Below are positions 18,689 to 26,327 of a stretch of DNA of 64,000 nucleotides, in pieces. Source of the DNA: an uncultured Collinsella sp. (lineage in GTDB: Bacteria; Actinomycetota; Coriobacteriia; Coriobacteriales; Coriobacteriaceae). The DNA is taken from assembly GCA_900541745.1 (NCBI GenBank), contig UQLA01000014.1:1-64000 (forward strand), written 5' to 3'. Below the pieces are notes generated by a model. That model saw nothing but the letters and a program-made list of their open reading frames with translations. It did not search any database and was not told where the DNA came from. The first letter of the stretch is position 1; each line of letters starts with the position of its first letter. The translations under genes were made by a program, and so were the position numbers.

Positions 18689-18840
18689 GCGTGCTCCTCT
18701 CGCGCTCCATTATGCCCGAGGCGGCGCCCGCCACACACAACAAGCGCGGGCGATTAAGTCGACCTTAAGCACCCTTGTGCCCGTTCGAGCACGAATGCGG
18801 GCCATGCGCGCACGCAACGATCGTCGTCGCCGGCAAACGA

Positions 18841-18846
18841 TATACT
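18841..18846 (+). promoter_or_regulatory. Candidate -10 box for carboxypeptidase gene
   Basis: TATACT lies 43 bases before the chosen ATG. No convincing -35 hexamer is present 16-18 bases upstream, which would fit an activated promoter, for example by the divergent VanR-like regulator. Confidence 0.35.
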
Positions 18847-18888
18847 CTAGTGCCAGAAGAGACCATTCCGTCGAAAGCGAAATCTGTG

Positions 18889-20226
18889 ATGTCCCTCACC
18901 TCTTTTGCAAAGCGCTCCGCCCAGCTTGCCGCCGGCTTTGTCTGCGCTATCGCTCTTGCTGCCGGCATGCCCACCGTCGCCGGCGCCCAAGTGCTCACGA
19001 CCGACGACGTCTGCGGCAAGACCGCCGACGCCCGCGGCATCACGACAGAAAACCTGCCCGATATCGAGGCAACGAATGCCCTTGTTATGGGCAAGGACGG
19101 CACCGTCTACTATGGACGCGGCGCCGATGAACAGGTCAAGATCGCCTCGATCACCAAGGTCATGACCGCAATCCTGACCGTCGAAAACTGCAAGATGGAC
19201 GAGAAGGTCACGGTGAGCAACGCTGCCGCCACCGTAGGCAACTCGACTGCCGGCCTGCTCGAAGGCGACGAGCTCACCGTGGAGCAGGCACTACGCGGCC
19301 TGTTGATCCCCTCGGGCAACGACGCCGCCACCGTGCTTGCCGAGTACGTAGGCAAAAAGATCGACCCCAAGACCAAAGACGCCGAGGCAACCTTTGTGAA
19401 GGCCATGAACGAGCGCGCCAAAAAGCTCGGCTGCACCGGCACGGTCTTTGAGAATCCACACGGCCTGGACTTTGATGAGTGGGCCGGCGACATGCACTCA
19501 ACCGCACATGACGTGGCACTGATGATGCAGGAGGCTATGAAAAACGACACGTTCCGCGAGGTCGTGGCGAGCGAGGACTCCTGGATCGAGGTTACAGGTG
19601 CCGATGGCTCAGACCATTCGCATTCCATGGACACGCACAACGTTTTGCTCGGTCAGGACGGAAACATTGGCGGCAAGACCGGCACCACCGACGACGCGGG
19701 CTATTGCTTTACGAGCGCCTACAACCGCGACGGCGACGAGATCTACACCGTTATTTTGAACTCCACAACCAACGATCAGCGCTTTACCGATACGGCGACC
19801 CTTGCCAACTGGTACTACGGTCACAAGGTGACGGTCGCAATTGCCAATACACAGGAGAAGACCGCCAACGGCAACCCGCTTATGGCGCGCATTGGCCAAA
19901 CCGACTGGACGGATAAGACAATCGATGCCACGCTCGCCGACCCCGCCGCACAGGCAACAGTGTTCTCACTCGCCGGCGAAGTGACCGAAAAGGTTAGCTA
20001 CGATGACCTTTCGGGCACGGTGCATGTTGGCGATAAGGTGGGCAGCGTTACGCTTAAGCAGGACGGCACCAAGATTGCCATCATGGACCTGGTTGCCGAC
20101 GAGGAAGGAACGGGGCCCAATCCCATCGAGTGGCTGCTCGTGAAGCTCGACCGCCTGGGCCGCCGCATCGACAACCGCCCGCTCACAGCCGAAAGCGAGA
20201 CCGTAGCCAAGGCTCCTGAGGTGTAG
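18889..20226 (+). CDS. D-alanyl-D-alanine carboxypeptidase (S11 family)
   Basis: 445-residue exported penicillin-binding protein that trims the terminal D-Ala from peptidoglycan stem peptides. The start at 18889 gives a clean signal peptide (positive FAKRS, hydrophobic 12-25, cut after AGA at about 33). Active-site motifs are complete: S87-I-T-K90, S142-G-N144 and K263-T-G265. A C-terminal beta domain (about 330-420) follows. The protein ends without the amphipathic or hydrophobic membrane anchor usual for PBP5-type enzymes, so it may be secreted or held by another contact. It is divergent from the VanRS-like pair and has its own terminator. Confidence 0.93.
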   Translation: MSLTSFAKRSAQLAAGFVCAIALAAGMPTVAGAQVLTTDDVCGKTADARGITTENLPDIEATNALVMGKDGTVYYGRGADEQVKIASITKVMTAILTVENCKMDEKVTVSNAAATVGNSTAGLLEGDELTVEQALRGLLIPSGNDAATVLAEYVGKKIDPKTKDAEATFVKAMNERAKKLGCTGTVFENPHGLDFDEWAGDMHSTAHDVALMMQEAMKNDTFREVVASEDSWIEVTGADGSDHSHSMDTHNVLLGQDGNIGGKTGTTDDAGYCFTSAYNRDGDEIYTVILNSTTNDQRFTDTATLANWYYGHKVTVAIANTQEKTANGNPLMARIGQTDWTDKTIDATLADPAAQATVFSLAGEVTEKVSYDDLSGTVHVGDKVGSVTLKQDGTKIAIMDLVADEEGTGPNPIEWLLVKLDRLGRRIDNRPLTAESETVAKAPEV

Positions 20227-20252
20227 GGCCAAAGCGTTATCACATCGAACCA

Positions 20253-20285
20253 AATGAGGCGTCCAACGGAGCGCCTCATTTTTTT
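20253..20285 (+). terminator. Terminator of D,D-carboxypeptidase gene
   Basis: 9-bp perfect stem AATGAGGCG/CGCCTCATT (20253-20261 with 20272-20280), 10-nt loop, then seven Ts. Confidence 0.92.
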
Positions 20286-20551
20286 GAGGGTTCGAATCCC
20301 CAGCTAACGTTCTTCTAATTAAAAAAAGGGCCCCAAATGGAACCCTTCTTTCATGTCATACTGGCGGAGAGCTGGGGATATCCGGGCATGCTGCGCATGC
20401 CCTCCGGCTTCAAAGCCTGGCGGCTTTTCGCCCACGGGCTACAAACGCTTTCGCGTTTGCTTAACGCCCGTGCCCTCTCGGGTTCGAATCCCCAGCTAAC
20501 GTGGTTCAACTAAAAAAGGGTCCCTTTTGGAACCCTTCTTTAAAGTCTTAC
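20286..20551. repeat. tRNA-Ser 3'-end duplication with hairpin core
   Basis: Downstream of tRNA-Ser, a ~90-bp unit occurs twice (20288-20379 and 20480-20570). Each unit holds a T-arm-like GGGTTCGAATCCCCAGCT, an A-run/GGG...CCC terminator (20321-20350 and 20512-20541, minus strand) and the tRNA 3' end from CCA to the T-loop. The outer copy of the tRNA end (20362-20379) is a fragment. Between the units is a 100-bp core (20380-20479) rich in hairpins, including CAAACGC...GCGTTTG and CACGGGC...GCCCGTG pairings. The same organisation recurs at the tRNA-Arg and tRNA-Phe genes. No coding capacity is seen. Confidence 0.8.
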
Positions 20552-20642
20552 TGGCGGAGAGCTGGGGATTCGAACCCCAGATGCCCTTTTGGGGCATACT
20601 CGCTTAGCAGGCGAGCACCTTCGGCCTCTCGGTCAGCTCTCC
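20552..20642 (-). tRNA. tRNA-Ser(GCT)
   Basis: 91-nt class II tRNA on the minus strand. Acceptor GGAGAGC pairs with GCTCTCC, discriminator G and CCA are encoded (complement of 20552-20554), anticodon loop CTGCTAA gives GCT, and the long variable arm ATGCCCC...GGGGCAT is present. It reads AGC/AGT serine codons. Confidence 0.96.
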
Positions 20643-20840
20643 GTAACAGCCGTTCTATAGTAACCAAACAGTCGAGGATGGGCAAGGGGAAATTTTGGAG
20701 CGATTCCAATTTGCCAGTAGACGTCTCACCCAATCATCTCAATCTGTAACAGTTACAGGCCGAATCTTCGTCCAGATGTTACAGATTTAGACAAAGATAC
20801 GGGGCAACCCCAGCGGCGGCGTCGATGCCTCCAGTCTTTA

Positions 20841-21923
20841 TTAGTCCGCTCGAACGGTCTCCAACAGATAATCGCGCATGTACGGAATTGCAAACGAAAC
20901 ACAGCCGTAGCCAGCAGGCTCAATCAGTCCCGTATCGATCAAACGTTTGCGATACGACCCGACTTTATTCGCCGGCAATCCCATCTTTTTGGCAATATCA
21001 CCGTTCGTAATCTCGCCGCCTTCGCATTGCGCCATCGCCGCGAGATATTGAAACTGCCGCTCCGACACCCTGCGCAGCGCGGGGGCAATCACCATGGCAT
21101 TGAAACTATCAAGAGCCGCCTGGACACCCTTGCGAGCCGCCTCTTCACTCACGCTCTCCGACCCGCTGCGCGCAGCAACCTGCCAAGCGTAATATCCGAC
21201 CAACTGGACCATAAAGGGATAGCCTGCCGAAGCCTTTGTCAAAAGCTCAGCAACGCCTTCGTCGAGTTCCTTGCCCGCACGCCTCATCGTATCCTCAAAC
21301 GATCCGCCGACTTCAAAATCTGAAAGCCGCGTGAGTTCGATATGCTTCGCCCTCTGAAGGAACGTCAACGTATCATCCACCACCACGCCATCCACAGAGG
21401 TTGGCAAACCAGCGAATGCAAAGGCGACATTCGCCCCTTGGCGAATCAAGAGCTGCATTTCATTACCCAGCTCGCGCATTTCCTCAGTTGAGGCGTCCTG
21501 AATCTCATCGAGTGTGATGAGCAAACCACCTCGCTTCGCGGCATCGTACATCGCCTCGCCCAGATGAGAGGCTGACTTCGACAGCTCCACGGAGCCAAGG
21601 CTGACTCCTAAAATCGATGGGGAAATCGACATTGATGCAAGACGAACATTTCGCTGCAGAGCCTCGAGAATTCTGTCGCAAAAACCGGCATTTGAGGCGA
21701 CGTCGACAACCTCGAATCCTTTTTTGCGCGCAAGATCGCCCAATGCGTTGAGGAGCACCGTTTTACCCGTGCCTCGGACACCCGAGATGCGCATGAGTCG
21801 ATCGGGGGCACCAGGGCCATTCTCAAGAGCCTCGTCAAAGTCATCCAAAACAGCGTCGCGTCCGATAAGCTCAGGTGGATTCATGCCCGCTGTTGGCTTA
21901 AAGGGATTAATAGCTTTTGACAT
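20841..21923 (-). CDS. AAA-family ATP-binding protein with C-terminal winged helix
   Basis: 360-residue ATPase. Walker A GVRGTGKT at 48-55, Walker B GLLITLDEIQD at 133-143, and an N-terminal NPFKPTAGMNPPELIGR segment typical of the archaeal-type (ORC/Cdc6-like) AAA ATPases that occur widely in Actinobacteria. The C-terminal ~60 residues look like a winged helix (GDIAKKMGLPANKVGSYRKRLIDTGLIEP). The function is unknown; such proteins are suspected in nucleic-acid or defence roles. The ATG at 21923 has GAGGAGG upstream. Directly before it lies a triple 19-bp repeat, and tRNA-Ser lies downstream, so it may have been acquired at the tRNA. Confidence 0.8.
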   Translation of the reverse strand: MSKAINPFKPTAGMNPPELIGRDAVLDDFDEALENGPGAPDRLMRISGVRGTGKTVLLNALGDLARKKGFEVVDVASNAGFCDRILEALQRNVRLASMSISPSILGVSLGSVELSKSASHLGEAMYDAAKRGGLLITLDEIQDASTEEMRELGNEMQLLIRQGANVAFAFAGLPTSVDGVVVDDTLTFLQRAKHIELTRLSDFEVGGSFEDTMRRAGKELDEGVAELLTKASAGYPFMVQLVGYYAWQVAARSGSESVSEEAARKGVQAALDSFNAMVIAPALRRVSERQFQYLAAMAQCEGGEITNGDIAKKMGLPANKVGSYRKRLIDTGLIEPAGYGCVSFAIPYMRDYLLETVRAD

Positions 21924-21938
21924 TCGACCTCCTCTGCC

Positions 21939-21995
21939 AGTTTTAACAACTTTAACAAAGTTTAGCAACTTTAGCAGAGTTTAACAGTTTTAGCA
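21939..21995. repeat. Three 19-bp direct repeats upstream of AAA ATPase
   Basis: 21939-21957, 21958-21976 and 21977-21995 are three head-to-tail copies of a 19-bp unit, itself two half-units of consensus TTTARCA spaced 9 or 10 bases apart (starts 21942, 21951, 21961, 21970, 21980, 21989). They lie 16-72 bases upstream of the ATPase start codon, where an operator or leader would be. The block is AT-rich in a GC-rich genome. Confidence 0.85.
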
Positions 21996-22084
21996 GGCTC
22001 GGCGGCTTTATGCCTTACCGATTCTGTCGGGTCCTCCCGCCCGCGCCGATACAAATAGCGCGGTGCGGCCCCTCTATACCGCCC

Positions 22085-24526
22085 CTACCCCAGCGAGCGG
22101 TTGAGGGAGCCGAGCTCATCGTTGCCCATGGTGCGCCACATTTGATAGATACAGCCGCGCGCCAAGAAAAAGAAACCGTTATCGACGAGTTGCACGGCGG
22201 CATCCGCGAGTTGATTGGTCACGGCGGGCACCGGCGGCAGCTCAAGACCTGCCTTGCGGATGGCCTCGACAGCCTCCTCAAACGTTGGCGGCTTGATGAC
22301 GCCCATCTCGTTCATAAGGCCCTGCATTTCCTCCTGCGCACTGCCACCCGACTCCTCGCCGCGCGGCACCAGGCGATAACATGCCAGCGCCAGCTCGAGC
22401 TGGTCGCAGTTCCAATAGGCAAACGCCAGGCGATAGAACAGGTAACCGATTGAAGGCCGGTCGCTGGCAATGCGCAGGCCGTGGCGCGCTACCTCGATAA
22501 TCTCGTCATAGCGCTCCAGGCGTGCTAGCACGTTGATCAGGGCAAAGTGAGACTGCATGGACGAGCGCGCCAAATCGTAGAGACGACGCACCTCGGGCAG
22601 CGCACGCTCAAAGTCCTCTTGTTCGGCGTAAAAGCTGCAGATCTCGTGCTGGGCAAAATACAGCGCATCCGGAGCGCGAAGGATACGCACGGAACGGTCC
22701 TCCTCCATCACCGGCAGCACCATGCGCACCAGCTGGTTATCGCAGAACTGGGTCTGCACCGGGCCCGTCGCCAAAAGCTCAGCAACAGTACACTTGGCTT
22801 CCAGCTCCTCGACAAGGCGAGAAAAGCCCTCGAAAGCACCGGCTCGGTCAACTTTGGATTGCTCGCGCAGCTCGACGACACGGGCGACATACGGATCGTT
22901 GTCCTCCTCCATGACCTCAAGCTCGTCAGCCGTATCAGCGAGCAGCAAATCGCGAAGCGCAGACGGCAATGGACGATGGTCATCGCGTGGTCGGGCGTGA
23001 ACCTCTGCAGGCTCAATCATGTCCGGAGTATCTGCCTCATATGCCTCGAGCAAATGCTTGCAGGGCATGTCGTCCATATCCATGCTCTCAAGATCCTTGG
23101 CGACAGAAACGCAATCAGCCAGATAGGCCGCACGGCCAAAGGAATACGTTTCGACAACGCGCTCGCCCTGCTCGCCGTCGGGAACCGCAATCTGCACGTA
23201 GCAGCGCGTGATGCGAGTGCCCGAAGCAAAGCAAGCCGCCGCGAGTGTAAGCGCAATACGCGCATCGTGCTCAGTGGCCCATGCCGCGCGCTTAGGCTCA
23301 TCCACCTCGCGCCAGGCGTCATCTTGAGCATCGTATTCGCGCTGCGGCATAGCATCGACAACCGTGCGGCCAAATCGCACCAGCATGATGCCTTCGGCGA
23401 CGTTCGCTCGATAGGTGTAATCGAGACGCGTGACCACGTTGAGCGCTTCTACGATACGTGCAAAGCGGGTGCGAACGTCCCACTCGCCACCCGGCTGGCA
23501 CGTAACCGTCCCCGGCTTGGCCCACGGGTTGTCATTCGACAGCGTTTCGAGCAAGCGAGGAACGTCGTTTGTCGTCTTGCTGATATGCCAGAGGTCAAAG
23601 AGCGAGCAGCCCTCAAAGCTTGGCGACGAGGCAACGGGGCCCAACCCTGCTCCAATACGCTCAAGGATGCCCGATAGGCGGTTCAGGCGGCACTCGACGG
23701 CAAGCAGGGTATCGATCTCGTCCTGGTCCAGCAGGCTACGGTCAAAATTGAGATAGAAGAGCCTCGAGCGATCGATGCGCGCCAGGCTCATTTCGGTTTT
23801 AGCCGCTATGGTGCGCAGGCGAGGCAGATTAACTTCGCCCATCAAAGCGGCGGCATAGCGCTCGATGCCACTTGGATTATCTGTATGGTCAATGCGGTAG
23901 AGCAGCGTTTCGATTGCATCGGGCAGCGGCGTGGAATCAAAACCCAGCAGCACCTCAACCGGCTCGGGGAGTTTTACAAGCTTGATCTTGTCGACGGCAT
24001 TTTTCATGCCCTCGTCGAGGCCGTCACCGTCTGCCGTGCCTAAGACAGCGTTTTCAGAATCGGCGAATATCACGTAACGCAAGAACATCGAGGCCATGAA
24101 CTCGCCGTAGCGAAGGCTGCGCGTCGAATTCCACGTCTCGCGATCGGATTGTTCGCGCATGGTGCCTTCGGGAGAGCCGATGACTCGCGCCCGAGAGCGC
24201 ATTGTCCCATCGGCGCCCCTGACCGCAATCTCACCGATGCTGGAATCGGACTCGTCGAGAATCAGTTGCATGTCGGGATCGTCGGGCAGCGATTCCTCGT
24301 TAACGGGACGGTCCACCTTATAGACCTCACCCGAAACGCTCACGTAGCCCAAAAGCGACACATGGCTTTTGCCGACGAATTCAACGACATAGCATGATTC
24401 ATGCGGGTCCTCGCCAAAGAGCTTCCAAACCACGCCATACGAGCGTCCCGCAGGCTGCTCGGGCATGGCCGGAAAGCGCTTTTTGGGATCGAGAAACCTG
24501 AGCTTGTATGTCGGACGCTCTGCCAC
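22085..24526 (-). CDS. Large TPR-containing protein of unknown function
   Basis: 813 residues, no signal peptide or membrane helix. I do not recognise the N-terminal 550 residues. From about 630 to 760 there is a helical segment that reads as two or three degenerate tetratricopeptide repeats (ALYFAQHEICSFYAEQEDFERALPEVRRLYDLA, then SHFALINVLARLERYDEIIEVARHGL, then GYLFYRLAFAYWNCDQLELALACYRLV). It starts with GTG at 24526, with AGGGTGA nine bases upstream. It stands alone between the AAA ATPase and the tRNA-Arg cluster, on the same strand as both. A cytoplasmic scaffold or regulatory role is possible but not supported by any specific motif. Confidence 0.8.
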   Translation of the reverse strand: MAERPTYKLRFLDPKKRFPAMPEQPAGRSYGVVWKLFGEDPHESCYVVEFVGKSHVSLLGYVSVSGEVYKVDRPVNEESLPDDPDMQLILDESDSSIGEIAVRGADGTMRSRARVIGSPEGTMREQSDRETWNSTRSLRYGEFMASMFLRYVIFADSENAVLGTADGDGLDEGMKNAVDKIKLVKLPEPVEVLLGFDSTPLPDAIETLLYRIDHTDNPSGIERYAAALMGEVNLPRLRTIAAKTEMSLARIDRSRLFYLNFDRSLLDQDEIDTLLAVECRLNRLSGILERIGAGLGPVASSPSFEGCSLFDLWHISKTTNDVPRLLETLSNDNPWAKPGTVTCQPGGEWDVRTRFARIVEALNVVTRLDYTYRANVAEGIMLVRFGRTVVDAMPQREYDAQDDAWREVDEPKRAAWATEHDARIALTLAAACFASGTRITRCYVQIAVPDGEQGERVVETYSFGRAAYLADCVSVAKDLESMDMDDMPCKHLLEAYEADTPDMIEPAEVHARPRDDHRPLPSALRDLLLADTADELEVMEEDNDPYVARVVELREQSKVDRAGAFEGFSRLVEELEAKCTVAELLATGPVQTQFCDNQLVRMVLPVMEEDRSVRILRAPDALYFAQHEICSFYAEQEDFERALPEVRRLYDLARSSMQSHFALINVLARLERYDEIIEVARHGLRIASDRPSIGYLFYRLAFAYWNCDQLELALACYRLVPRGEESGGSAQEEMQGLMNEMGVIKPPTFEEAVEAIRKAGLELPPVPAVTNQLADAAVQLVDNGFFFLARGCIYQMWRTMGNDELGSLNRSLG

Positions 24527-24627
24527 GAAATATCACCCTGATCGGTCGCTTGAAGAAGGAGTGGTCGCGAATAAGTCGCGACATCTACTCGAAATCTTAC
24601 ACGAGTCGATGAGAAATAGTCCCCTTT

Positions 24628-24876
24628 GACCGAGGTTCGAATCCATGCGGTGTTTACGTAAAAGAAAAGCCCCCGTCGCCGGAGGCTTTCAATTTCAATT
24701 GGTGCGGCGTATAGGATTCCGCGTATCCGCACCGGCTTCGCCCGCCTGCCGGCGGACTCGCCCGCGGGCTAAAAACGCTCCGCGTTTTCTTGACGCCCGC
24801 GCCTCGACCGAGGTTCGAATCCATGCGGTGTTTACGTAAAAGAAAAGCCCCCGTTGCCGGGAGCTTTAATCTCAAA
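24628..24876. repeat. tRNA-Arg 3'-end duplication with hairpin core, copy 1
   Basis: Two ~90-bp direct repeats (24628-24718 and 24806-24895) each run from GACCGAGGTTCGAATCC through a minus-strand terminator (stem AAGCCCCC/GGAGGCTT) to the tRNA-Arg 3' end as far as the T-loop. The first ends as a tRNA fragment (24700-24718); the second enters the real tRNA. Between them is an 87-bp GC-rich core (24719-24805) with AAAACGC..GCGTTTT and GCCGG..CCGGC hairpins. This fills the gap downstream of the tRNA; no gene is seen. Confidence 0.8.
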
Positions 24877-24953
24877 TGGTGCGGCGTATAGGATTCGAAC
24901 CTATGACGTTCTGATTCGTAGTCAGACCCTCTATCCAGCTGAGGTAACGCCGC
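24877..24953 (-). tRNA. tRNA-Arg(ACG), copy 1
   Basis: 77-nt tRNA including encoded CCA. Acceptor GCGGCGT pairs with ACGCCGC, anticodon loop CTACGAA gives ACG (inosine-modified in mature tRNA), T-loop TTCGAAT. Identical in sequence to the two copies that follow. Confidence 0.97.
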
Positions 24954-25068
24954 GACTTGTTGATTATTATGCACATGGACTGAATAATGGTCAAGCGTTT
25001 TTTCAAAAAAAGTTATTGAATTTGATTTTTACTCATTTGGAAGGCTTGGCACGATCTTCGGTGCATCG

Positions 25069-25301
25069 CGATATAAGAAAAGCCCCCGTTGCCGGAGGCT
25101 TAAAACTCAATTGGTGCGGCGTATAGGATTCCGCGCATCCGCTGCGCGGATCCGCACCGGCTTCGCCCGCCTGCCGGCGGACTCGCCCGCTCGCTAAAAA
25201 CGCTCCGCGTTTTCTTGACGCCCGCGCCTCGACCGAGGTTCGAATCTCCGCAATGCTCCCGTAAAGGAAAAGCCCCCGTTTCCGGAGGCTTTAAATTCAA
25301 T
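25069..25301. repeat. tRNA-Arg 3'-end duplication with hairpin core, copy 2
   Basis: Same plan as copy 1: terminator (25077-25101), tRNA 3' fragment (25112-25130), core (25131-25238), GACCGAGGTTCGAATC (from 25231) and terminator (25268-25292) leading into the next tRNA-Arg. The core carries an extra 15-bp GCGCATCC..GGATCCGC hairpin absent from copy 1, so the copies have diverged internally while their ends stay constant. Confidence 0.78.
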
Positions 25302-25378
25302 TGGTGCGGCGTATAGGATTCGAACCTATGACGTTCTGATTCGTAGTCAGACCCTCTATCCAGCTGAGGTAACGCCGC
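25302..25378 (-). tRNA. tRNA-Arg(ACG), copy 2
   Basis: 77-nt tRNA with encoded CCA, identical to copies 1 and 3; anticodon ACG. Confidence 0.97.
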
Positions 25379-25463
25379 AACGCACGGATTATTATGCACG
25401 CGAGCCCTCGATGGGTCAAGCAACAATTTAGAATTTTTTTTCGAAGCGCTGATTAAGTTGCCA

Positions 25464-25620
25464 TGCGGATCCGCACCGGCTTCGCCCGCCTGCCGGCGTG
25501 CTCGCCCGCTCGCTACGGACGCTCCGCGTCCGCTTCACGCTCGCGCCTCGACCGAGGTTCGAATCCATGGGATGCCGGCGTAAAAGAAAAGCCCCCGTTG
25601 CCGGAGGCTTCAAGTTCGAT
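25464..25620. repeat. tRNA-Arg hairpin core, copy 3 without tRNA fragment
   Basis: The GC-rich core (GGATCCGCACCGGCTTCGCC onward, hairpin GGACGCTCCGCGTCC) and GACCGAGGTTCGAATCC are present, followed by a terminator (25586-25610) and the third tRNA-Arg. The outer tRNA 3' fragment seen in copies 1 and 2 is missing; GCTGATTAAGTTGCCATG stands in its place. Upstream, 25379-25463 is AT-rich and holds only a T-run (25434-25441). Confidence 0.75.
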
Positions 25621-25697
25621 TGGTGCGGCGTATAGGATTCGAACCTATGACGTTCTGATTCGTAGTCAGACCCTCTATCCAGCTGAGGTAACGCCGC
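25621..25697 (-). tRNA. tRNA-Arg(ACG), copy 3
   Basis: 77-nt tRNA with encoded CCA, identical to copies 1 and 2; anticodon ACG. The promoter should lie in the AT-rich 25698-25776. Confidence 0.97.
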
Positions 25698-25776
25698 AGC
25701 GCAAAACATATAAAACCACTTTAGTTCATTAGAGTCAAGCAAAATCTCAAACTTTTTTCGCGCGGGCCGCAATTTG

Positions 25777-26154
25777 TCACGCTGCACCACGAGCATCAGC
25801 GCTTTTCGTGCGATCGATTGGCTTTTCGATCACATCGAACCCGACGCCGAGCTCCCCCAGAAGCGACCGTACCCGTTGGGCACAGTCGTAGTCGGCAAAC
25901 GAAATGCTCAGCATTCGGGCCACCTGATTAGAAGTTCCAACGCCATAGAAGTGCTCAAGGACAACAAGCGCCTCATGCGCCACAAACGTCTCGACCACAT
26001 GCGGCGACTCCTCAAAGCACCATTGGGTCAACGGACCCTCGCTGGTCTGCCGCACCACCAAACCACCCATACCCGATGGCTCACACGTAACTAGTAGGTG
26101 CTCCCCACCTTCATCGCTCTCAAACAAAACTACCCGCTCATCAAACAGCTCCAT
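25777..26154 (-). CDS. Hypothetical protein, 125 aa
   Basis: I do not recognise this protein. It is a soluble, acidic 125-residue protein with alternating short hydrophobic strands (ERVVLFESDEGGEHLLVTCE, GGLVVRQTSEG) and a C-terminal helical part. No cysteine cluster or catalytic motif is evident. The start at 26154 is well supported: AAGGGGA lies six bases upstream. It lies between the tRNA-Arg cluster and serS on the same strand, separated from serS by a terminator, so it is probably transcribed alone. Confidence 0.65.
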   Translation of the reverse strand: MELFDERVVLFESDEGGEHLLVTCEPSGMGGLVVRQTSEGPLTQWCFEESPHVVETFVAHEALVVLEHFYGVGTSNQVARMLSISFADYDCAQRVRSLLGELGVGFDVIEKPIDRTKSADARGAA

Positions 26155-26275
26155 TGCATCCCCTTTCTCTCGCCCGCATCTAGTAAAAGCATAGCAGGTA
26201 GATGGCTGTATACAGAACGTTTGTTCGTGTGTTTTCTATTGAGCTGTCCGCGCGATATGGTAAAGCTCCGCGCGC

Positions 26276-26305
26276 AAAAAGGGCGCCCCGGAAAGGAGCG
26301 CCCTT
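26276..26305 (-). terminator. Terminator of serS
   Basis: Minus-strand stem AAGGGCGC/GCGCCCTT (26298-26305 with 26279-26286) followed by Ts (26276-26280). Confidence 0.8.
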
Positions 26306-26327
26306 GCAAATCGCTTATGCAGGCAAC

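Noticed and set aside
20286..25697. CRISPR array
   Set aside because: The repeats are tRNA ends and terminators at irregular spacing, without regular spacers or cas genes.
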